Assembly (NCBI GenBank): GCA_964556705.1
Contig: CAZKXX010000155.1
Span: 1 to 5,494 of the forward strand
Length of the DNA: 5,494 bases
Direction of reading: 5' to 3'
Origin: CAZKXX01 sp964556705
GTDB lineage: Bacteria > Acidobacteriota > Terriglobia > UBA7540
A model generated the notes under the pieces. That model worked only from the letters and a program-made list of their open reading frames with translations, did not search any database and was not told the DNA's origin. Positions 1 through 4,508 of the stretch are shown in pieces (position 1 is the stretch's first letter; each line of letters starts with the position of its first letter). The position numbers and the translations under genes are program-made.

Positions 1-450
1 CTGCACGCGGATGCGGTCCACCGGCTTGTCTTCCCTGCCCTGCATGATAACGTGGTAATTCGTCATGATGTAGCCCTTCGGATCGAGGATGACGCCCGAC
101 CCGAGGTTGCGCTGCGGGATGTTGCCGAAGGGAGATTCCGGTCCGAACTGGAAGAAGCGGTCGAAGAAATCACCAAGGGGCGAGTCTTCCGGCGCATGGA
201 AGCGGCGGCCCGAGACGCGCACCGTGGATTCCGTGTTGATGTTCACGACGGCCGGCTCGACGCGCTCGGCCACTTCCGCGAAGGACTGAGAAAGTTCGGC
301 GGGCGACGGCGCCGGCAACGGCCGCGCGTCCGCCGCGGCGGAACCGCCCCGCGCCGCGCGCACGCCGTTCGAAACCAGCGTGCCAATCAGAATTCCGACG
401 CCGAGGGTGATGCCGACCATCACCGCCGGAAGCCAACGTCGCTTGCTCAT
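1..450 (-). CDS. htrA: HtrA/DegP-family serine protease, N-terminal part (cut by window edge)
   Basis: This is the first 150 codons of a trypsin-like, envelope-located protease/chaperone of the HtrA (Do) family, which degrades misfolded periplasmic proteins. The start at 450 is an ATG preceded by GAGGTG four bases upstream. Residues 1-5 (MSKRR) are basic and are followed by a hydrophobic stretch at about 7-26. This is a signal anchor or uncleaved signal, since no clear AxA cleavage site follows. A Pro/Ala linker covers about 35-50. The protease domain begins near residue 52 (FAEVAERVEPAVVNI, 57-71), with a Phe-rich loop at 92-108 (GDFFDRFFQF), then GSGVIL (117-122) and TNYHVI (130-135). His133 is the catalytic histidine. 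The usual motif is TNNHVV or TNAHVV, so the Tyr is a mild variant. The catalytic Asp and Ser and any PDZ domains lie beyond position 1. Family assignment is secure; the paralogue type (DegP, DegQ or DegS) cannot be decided. Confidence 0.93.
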   Translation of the reverse strand, partial: MSKRRWLPAVMVGITLGVGILIGTLVSNGVRAARGGSAAADARPLPAPSPAELSQSFAEVAERVEPAVVNINTESTVRVSGRRFHAPEDSPLGDFFDRFFQFGPESPFGNIPQRNLGSGVILDPKGYIMTNYHVIMQGREDKPVDRIRVQ

Positions 451-497
451 CCTTCACCTCGCCCGGAAAGACTTTCGCGTTCCATCCCTGGATGTCG

Positions 498-503
498 ATT
501 ATA
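498..503 (-). promoter_or_regulatory. Candidate -10 element for htrA
   Basis: The minus strand reads a perfect TATAAT here, 47 bases upstream of the htrA ATG, which would give a leader of roughly 40 nt. At the usual 17-nt spacing the -35 position reads CGGCTC, which is poor. The promoter therefore either relies on an activator or has a weak -35. The call rests on the -10 match and its position only. Confidence 0.4.
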
Positions 504-597
504 CACCTAATCGGATGCGCGAGCCGAAGCCGGAGTTTCCGCCCACACACCCCTCAATTGACATAGACGAAAATTCACCCCGCAAGGTTAGCCCGCC

Positions 598-609
598 CGC
601 AACGTTGCG
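598..609. repeat. Perfect 12-bp palindrome, possible operator
   Basis: CGCAACGTTGCG is fully self-complementary with no loop, so it suits a dimeric DNA-binding protein better than an RNA hairpin. The central AACGTT flanked by GC-rich ends resembles LacI/PurR-type operators; the E. coli PurR box has one extra A/T on each side of the centre. It lies in the spacer between the transporter stop (653) and the htrA start (450), about 95 bp upstream of the htrA -10 candidate. No regulator gene is visible in the window. A 12-bp palindrome can also arise by chance in GC-rich DNA. Confidence 0.35.
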
Positions 610-652
610 AACGGAACGACCGGCACGCGTCAAACGCCTCAGTTGCTTCAAC

Positions 653-1522
653 TCAACTTTCCACCGGCCGCGGCGGTCCCGCGCCCCACAGTTCCGAAAT
701 CACCATCCCCGCCAGCACGAGCGCCGCGCCGAGGAGAGCTTTTCCCCCCAAACGCTCGTCGAGCACCAGCCGCGAGGTGATGGCCGCGAAGACCGGCTCG
801 AGAGCGAAGATCAGCGCCGTGTGCGCCGGTGGCGTGAATTTCTGCGCCCAGTTCTGAATCGAGAACGCGAAAGCCGTCGCCAGCAGCGCCGTGATCAGCA
901 GCGCACCCACCAGCCCCGGCGCCCACTCCCAGCGAAGGTGCGAATCGAACGGCAGTGCCAGAAACGCCAGCGCGCTCACGGCGAGAATCTGCGGCGGCAC
1001 AAGCCGGCGGAATTCGTGCCGCTGCGTGTATTTGCCGACCAGAACGATGTGCATCGCGAAAGAGAGCGAACCGATGAGCGTGAGCAGGTCGCCGCGATTG
1101 ACCGCCGCGAGGCCGGACGGCAGGACCAGCAGATAAATTCCCCCGAGACCCAGCGCAGCCCCCAGCACCGTGCCGCGCGTCAACACGAATCCCCAAAACA
1201 CCTGGAGCAGCGGAACGAGGATGACGCCGAAGCCCGTGATGAAGGCGCATTTGGAGGGCGTCGTGTGCAGCAGTCCCCAGGTTTGGAACGCGTAGCCGCC
1301 GAAAAGAAACGCGCCCAGCGCCAGCGCCGGACGCAGCGCCGCCGGATCGCTCGCACCGCCGCGAAAAACCAGCGCCAGCAGCGCGCCGGCGAGCGCGAAC
1401 CGCACGGCCAGAAACGGCAGCGGCGAGGCGAGGTCGAGGGCTTCCTTCACCACGACGAACGTCGAGCCCCAGATCATCGCGACGAAGACGAGCAGGAGTT
1501 CCGCTTTGAGCCGGCGGGACAA
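653..1522 (-). CDS. DMT superfamily permease, EamA family
   Basis: This is an inner-membrane transporter of the drug/metabolite transporter superfamily, 289 residues, the usual size for ten transmembrane helices in two EamA repeats (about 8-137 and 147-279). Repeat 1 opens with AMIWGSTFVVVKEAL (15-29), the typical first-helix signature. HTTPSKCAFITGF (86-98) followed by VILVPLLQ is characteristic of the family. Repeat 2 ends with ALEPVFAAI (240-248), LDERL (254-258) and a final hydrophobic helix. The start is TTG at 1522: an in-frame stop lies 12 bases upstream and the next ATG is codon 16, inside the first helix. No clear Shine-Dalgarno precedes the TTG, which fits translation after the upstream gene, whose stop is 23 bp away. 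The substrate cannot be read from sequence; relatives export amino acids, metabolites or drugs. Confidence 0.9.
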   Translation of the reverse strand: MSRRLKAELLLVFVAMIWGSTFVVVKEALDLASPLPFLAVRFALAGALLALVFRGGASDPAALRPALALGAFLFGGYAFQTWGLLHTTPSKCAFITGFGVILVPLLQVFWGFVLTRGTVLGAALGLGGIYLLVLPSGLAAVNRGDLLTLIGSLSFAMHIVLVGKYTQRHEFRRLVPPQILAVSALAFLALPFDSHLRWEWAPGLVGALLITALLATAFAFSIQNWAQKFTPPAHTALIFALEPVFAAITSRLVLDERLGGKALLGAALVLAGMVISELWGAGPPRPVES

Positions 1523-1526
1523 AGGG

Positions 1527-1549
1527 AGTCGTCAGCTCTCAGTCGTCAG
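1527..1549. repeat. Two 9-bp direct repeats at the gene junction
   Basis: AGTCGTCAG occurs at 1527-1535 and 1541-1549, separated by CTCTC. The second copy contains the stop codon of the LeuA-like gene (minus-strand TGA at 1548-1546). The first copy contains a TGA (1534-1532) that closes the transporter frame upstream of its TTG start. Nearly the whole junction is therefore made of this repeat. Confidence 0.6.
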
Positions 1550-2790
1550 TGGCCCGTGGCGCCGGGCGCACCGCAGATTTCGAGAATCTCCGCGTCGGTC
1601 AGAACGCGGTCGGCCCGCTTGGCGCGGTCGAAAATCCGTTCGACCAGTTCATCGCTCGGCGCGATGCCGCGCTTCTCGAGCCAGAACAGGACGTTCGACT
1701 TGCCGCTCATCGGCCCGATTTCGATCTTCTGCTCCATTCCGAACCAGTGCGAAGGCACACCGGAATAGACCTGGTTGGCGAGTTCCACGTCCTGCTTGCG
1801 GAACGCTTTGATGACGGCGGCGGCGTGCACGCCCGTCGCCGTGCGGAACGCGTCCGCGCCCACCACGGGATAGTTCGGCGGAATGGGAACGCCCGCGGCT
1901 TCCGAGACCGCTTCGCAATATTCCTTCAGCCGGCTCAAGTCGCGGTCAATCGCGCCCAGCAGTTTCAGGTTTACGAGCAACTGGTCCATCGGGGTGTTGC
2001 CCACGCGTTCGCCGAGGCCGAGCGCGGTTCCGTGCGCCTGGTCCGCCCCGGCCTCGAACGCCGCGAGCGAATTCGCGACGCCCAGGCCGCGGTCCGAGTG
2101 CCCGTGCCAGTCCACGCGAACGTTTTCGCCGCAGGGTTTGACAATTTCTTCGATAACAAACCGCAGCAGCGCGCGCACGCCGGCGGGCGTTGCGTGGCCC
2201 ACCGTGTCGCAGACCACAATCGCCGTCGCGCCGCATTCGATCGCCGTCGTGTAAAGCTTGCGAATCACTTCCGGCCGCGCGCGCGTCGTATCCTCGGTCA
2301 CGTACATCACGGGGAGGCCCAGGCGGCGCGCGAAGCAGACCGCCTGCTCGGTCGTGTGCAGCAGAAAATCGAGCGTCCACCCTTCCGCGTACTGGCGGAT
2401 GGGACTCGAGCCGATGAACGTCGCGGCCTCGATGGCGATCCCCGCCGCCTGCGAAATCTCGGCGATGGGCTGGATATCGGACTCGACCGTGCGCGCCGCG
2501 CAGTTCGGCCGGATCTTCAGCCTCGCGCGGGCAATCTCCTGCGCCAGACGCAAGACGTCGTCTTGGGCGCGCGGGCCCGCGCCGGGCAGGCCCAGATCCG
2601 CGGCGTCGATGCCAAGCGCCTCCATCAGATGCAGGATGCGGATTTTCTTTTCGACCGGAGGGTCAACGACGGAGGGCGACTGAAGGCCGTCGCGCAGCGT
2701 TTCATCATCGAGCCGCGGCGGCTTGGAGGCGAACGGCCCAGCCGCTTCGACGCGGTTCCAGTCGTAAATCAGTTGGGACGTATCGCTCAT
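1546..2790 (-). CDS. LeuA-family acyltransferase (2-isopropylmalate/homocitrate synthase-like), no regulatory domain
   Basis: A DRE-TIM metallolyase of 414 residues; enzymes of this family condense an acyl-CoA with a 2-oxoacid in the cytoplasm. DDETLRDGLQ (28-37) is the DTTLRDGEQ signature with Arg33 and metal-binding Asp34. VCDTVGHATP (193-202) matches the usual PDTVGYTTP. WHGHSD (228-233) supplies the His-x-His metal ligands 229 and 231. GERVGN (260-265) is the family GERAGN. The 320-367 region (TGVHAAAVIK, IGPMSGKSNV) corresponds to SGIHQDGVLK and IGKHSGRHAL but lacks the second catalytic-region His of classical LeuA. The protein stops where the LeuA C-terminal leucine-binding domain would begin, like NifV or homocitrate synthases, so classical leucine feedback is not expected. 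The exact substrate is unassigned. ATG at 2790 has only CCTTCTCCTTC upstream, with no Shine-Dalgarno. The transporter gene follows 23 bp downstream. Confidence 0.85.
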   Translation of the reverse strand: MSDTSQLIYDWNRVEAAGPFASKPPRLDDETLRDGLQSPSVVDPPVEKKIRILHLMEALGIDAADLGLPGAGPRAQDDVLRLAQEIARARLKIRPNCAARTVESDIQPIAEISQAAGIAIEAATFIGSSPIRQYAEGWTLDFLLHTTEQAVCFARRLGLPVMYVTEDTTRARPEVIRKLYTTAIECGATAIVVCDTVGHATPAGVRALLRFVIEEIVKPCGENVRVDWHGHSDRGLGVANSLAAFEAGADQAHGTALGLGERVGNTPMDQLLVNLKLLGAIDRDLSRLKEYCEAVSEAAGVPIPPNYPVVGADAFRTATGVHAAAVIKAFRKQDVELANQVYSGVPSHWFGMEQKIEIGPMSGKSNVLFWLEKRGIAPSDELVERIFDRAKRADRVLTDAEILEICGAPGATGH

Positions 2791-2800
2791 GAAGGAGAAG

Positions 2801-2884
2801 GTTGAGGGTCGGGAGTTCAGAGTTGAGCGTCAAATGCCCTCGCCAAGAAGTTCTGCCCACGTGACTCTCAACCCTTAACCCTCA
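2801..2884. repeat. Degenerate direct and inverted repeats upstream of the LeuA-like gene
   Basis: GTTGAGGGTC (2801-2810) and GTTGAGCGTC (2822-2831) are direct copies differing at one base. An inverted copy, TGACTCTCAAC (2862-2872), pairs with 2822-2832 with one mismatch. An outer 7-bp pairing, TGAGGGT (2803-2809) with ACCCTCA (2878-2884), could enclose it. The elements lie in the 131-bp spacer between the small Cys/His gene and the LeuA-like gene. They could form a hairpin in the leader of the LeuA-like mRNA, or be remnants of a degenerate intergenic repeat. There is no T-tract to make a classical terminator. Confidence 0.45.
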
Positions 2885-2921
2885 TCCGCAGGCCTCCCGC
2901 AAGAAAACCGTCCGGCGGAAC

Positions 2922-3203
2922 TCACCTTTTCAACTTTCTCCAAAACTCGCCAAGGAGCGAAACGGAACGCTCCTCGTAGCGCAGGCCGGCGCTCGAGCGG
3001 TCGCTCGCCACGGGCCGGTAGAGCGTGTGGCAACGCTCACAGCGGTAGATCTCCGCGTCCTTGCCGAGCGCTTGAATCACTTCCTCGCTCGGCGTGTACC
3101 AGCGCTTCAGATGGCCGACGCAGAGCTTGCCCTTATCAGCTTTTTCGTCGCAGGCCCGTTGGCCGGGCTTCTTTTCCTTGACGGTCAACTGAACCGCGCC
3201 CAT
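2922..3203 (-). CDS. Small Cys/His-pair protein of unknown function, possible zinc-binding
   Basis: I do not recognise this 93-residue protein as a named family. It has Cys18, Cys28-x2-His31 (CVGH) and Cys55-x2-Cys58-His59 (CERCH). A CxxH pair and a CxxC pair 24 residues apart are a plausible four-ligand zinc ribbon. The middle is rich in Lys and Glu, the C-terminus is basic (FWRKLKR), and there is no signal peptide or membrane segment, so it is likely cytoplasmic. The coding call is supported by an ATG at 3203 with a strong GGGGGAG five bases upstream, by a promoter-like pair further upstream, and by the ordered Cys/His spacing. It sits 120 bp downstream of truA and 131 bp upstream of the LeuA-like gene, on the same strand. 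Haem binding through CERCH is less likely, since CxxCH proteins are normally exported and this one has no export signal. Confidence 0.72.
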   Translation of the reverse strand: MGAVQLTVKEKKPGQRACDEKADKGKLCVGHLKRWYTPSEEVIQALGKDAEIYRCERCHTLYRPVASDRSSAGLRYEERSVSLLGEFWRKLKR

Positions 3204-3248
3204 CCGGTCTCCCCCTCACGCGCACGCGCCCTGAGCTTCTACGTCCGC

Positions 3249-3278
3249 ATTCTACTCGAAGACCCTTCTCGACGCCAA
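3249..3278 (-). promoter_or_regulatory. Candidate sigma70-type promoter for the small Cys/His gene
   Basis: On the minus strand TTGGCG (3278-3273) and TAGAAT (3254-3249) are 18 bp apart. The -10 matches TATAAT at five of six bases and the -35 matches TTGACA at four of six. Transcription would start near 3242, giving a leader of about 40 nt that contains the strong ribosome binding site. This suggests the small gene, and perhaps the genes downstream, can be expressed independently of truA. Confidence 0.45.
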
Positions 3279-3323
3279 CAGCGCGGCGGCTTCAATCCTT
3301 CAAGGGCCCGATGAATCAATTCT

Positions 3324-4151
3324 TCAGTACTCGACCTTCGCTAGAAACAATCCCTGCGGCGGCGCCGTCGGCCCGGCCTGACGCCGGTCGCGCGACGCGA
3401 GAATGCGCTCCACATCGGCAGCACCGAGTTTGCCCTGGCCGACTTCCACCAGCGTCCCCACGATGTTCCGCACCATGTGGTGCAGGAAGCCGCGGCCGGA
3501 AACATCGTAAACGAGCGACTGGCGCTTCGGCCGCCAGACAAGCGACGAAGAAGAAACTCGCCGCACCGTGGAACGGTGCGATTCTCTTGCCTCGCGGCTT
3601 TCTTCGGAACTTTGCTGCGCCTCCCCTTGGTCATCGCTTCCGGGCGTCGCGGCCGCCGCGCCGTCGGCGCTGGCGAAGGCCGCGAAGTCGTGCTCCCCGA
3701 CGAGAAGCGCGGCCGCCTCGGCCATCTTGGCCACGTCGAGCGCGTGCGGATAGTGCCACACGAACCGCCACAAAAACGGCGAGCAGAGCGGTGATTGAAG
3801 AATCCGGTAACGGTACGTCTTCGACTTCACGTCGTAGCGCGCGTGAAAATTTTCGCCGACTTCGTCCACCTGCTTCACCCGCACCGTCGGCGGAAGAATA
3901 TCGTTCAGCGCTTTTTGCAGGTTCGCGCAGGGAATGCGGCATTGCGTCTTGAAATTCGCCACCTGATGCAGTGCGTGGACTCCCGCGTCGGTCCTTCCCG
4001 AACCGTACACCGTCACCTTCTCGCCCAAAATCCGGGCCACGGCGTCCTCGACCGCGCCCTGAACGGTCGGCCGCTCGGGCTGCCGCTGCCAGCCGTGGAA
4101 GTCGGTCCCGTCGTAAGCGAGCACAAGTCGAAGGTTGCGCACCGCGCTCAT
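3324..4151 (-). CDS. truA: tRNA pseudouridine(38-40) synthase TruA
   Basis: TruA isomerises uridines 38-40 in the anticodon arm of tRNAs. The 275-residue protein shows LVLAYDGTDFHGWQRQP (9-25), the catalytic motif GSGRTDAGVHA (50-60, with Asp55 the nucleophile), FHARYDVKSKTYRY (102-115), GFLHHMVRNIVGTLVEVG (221-238) and the C-terminal PPQGLFLAKVEY (264-275). The usual length is about 245-270. The excess comes from a Ser/Glu/Arg-rich, low-complexity segment at about 162-198 between GEHDFAAFAS and the LVWRP strand. The frame stays open upstream to 4610, but ATG 4151 is the right start: the family N-terminus begins there, AAGGA lies five bases upstream, and the longer frame would run antisense into the tolC-like gene. 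It is divergent from the tolC-like gene and lies upstream of the small Cys/His gene. Confidence 0.96.
   Translation of the reverse strand: MSAVRNLRLVLAYDGTDFHGWQRQPERPTVQGAVEDAVARILGEKVTVYGSGRTDAGVHALHQVANFKTQCRIPCANLQKALNDILPPTVRVKQVDEVGENFHARYDVKSKTYRYRILQSPLCSPFLWRFVWHYPHALDVAKMAEAAALLVGEHDFAAFASADGAAAATPGSDDQGEAQQSSEESREARESHRSTVRRVSSSSLVWRPKRQSLVYDVSGRGFLHHMVRNIVGTLVEVGQGKLGAADVERILASRDRRQAGPTAPPQGLFLAKVEY
3562..3580. repeat. Perfect 8-bp inverted repeat inside the truA insertion
   Basis: CGCACCGT and ACGGTGCG flank a 3-base loop (3570-3572). On the mRNA this is a stable GC-rich hairpin covering codons 191-197, at the end of the family-atypical low-complexity segment. A perfect palindrome inside a coding insertion recalls short palindromic elements that insert in frame. 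With one copy in the window this cannot be shown. Confidence 0.5.
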
Positions 4152-4169
4152 GCCAGTCCTTTTAAGCGG

Positions 4170-4198
4170 AGTAAATCCGCAACCGGGAACGATGTCAA
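4170..4198 (-). promoter_or_regulatory. truA: Candidate sigma70-type promoter for truA
   Basis: On the minus strand a perfect TTGACA (4198-4193) is followed after exactly 17 bp by TTTACT (4175-4170), which matches TATAAT at four of six positions but lacks the important second A. Transcription would begin near 4163, leaving a very short leader of about 12 nt with the AAGGA ribosome binding site close to its 5' end. The -35 and spacing are strong; the -10 and short leader lower confidence. Confidence 0.45.
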
Positions 4199-4329
4199 GC
4201 GCGCGATCACTGGCGTGCCCGGGATGAACGCCGGCCGGAACCGCCTCGGTTGTCGCTTTCCCCGCCGCGATGATAGACTGAGTGGTTATTTGACACTGCC
4301 AGAATTTCCACAGGAAGGTGCGGACGCCA

Positions 4330-4398
4330 GGGAACCCCCGCCCGCTGACTCGAAAGGAGCTGCGCTCAGAGTGGGAACCCGCAAGTCCCCCGCCTGAC
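4330..4398. repeat. Imperfect direct repeat upstream of the tolC-like gene
   Basis: GGGAACCC occurs at 4330-4337 and 4373-4380. CCCCCGCC followed shortly by TGAC occurs at 4335-4349 and 4387-4398. The two units are alike in order but differ by small insertions. They lie 110-180 bp upstream of the tolC-like start, where a regulator could bind or a structured leader could form. I could not fold the stretch into a known riboswitch or 6S-like shape. Confidence 0.35.
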
Positions 4399-4508
4399 AA
4401 AATGTCCGACCCTAACCTTCGTTGAAACCCCGCGTCAGACTTTTTCGTAAGTATGTTTGATGGCGCTAACTTGCAGAAATTCCGACCGTAAAGGGAGATA
4501 AAGACCTC

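Larger units (their letters stand above)
4152..4508. other. Divergent intergenic region between truA and the tolC-like gene
   Basis: These 357 bp separate two outward-facing starts and must carry promoters for both. The truA side has a reasonable promoter (4170-4198). On the tolC side I see no good -35/-10 pair: TTGAAA (4422-4427) and TATGTT (4452-4457) are 24 bp apart, too far. The middle holds a repeated GGGAACCC/CCCCCGCC pattern (4330-4398) and a T-run at 4441-4445 without a strong stem before it. No small gene with a ribosome binding site and no known RNA family was recognised. Confidence 0.6.

Noticed and set aside
558..563. Perfect TTGACA on the plus strand in the htrA/transporter spacer
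   Set aside because: There is no -10 at the right spacing and no plus-strand gene downstream.
641..653. AGTTG-CTT-CAACT hairpin at the transporter stop codon
   Set aside because: The 5-bp A/T-containing stem has no T-tract, too weak for an intrinsic terminator.
380..1768. Open plus-strand frame of 462 codons
   Set aside because: It lies antisense to the htrA start and the transporter, its translation is Arg/Gln-rich with no recognisable motif, and it crosses intergenic DNA. It is an artefact of GC-rich codon use in the true minus-strand genes.
1549..2805. Open plus-strand frame of 418 codons
   Set aside because: It is a mirror of the LeuA-like gene; the minus-strand product has clear family motifs and the plus-strand one is Arg/Ala-rich without any.
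4290..4295. Perfect TTGACA on the plus strand, upstream of the tolC-like gene
   Set aside because: No acceptable -10 lies 15-19 bp downstream (GAAGGT-type sequence), so it is not supported as a promoter by itself.
4434..4445. T-run at 4441-4445 as a terminator
   Set aside because: The only stem before it is a 5-bp CTGAC/GTCAG pairing with a loop of about 35 bases, and no plus-strand gene ends there.
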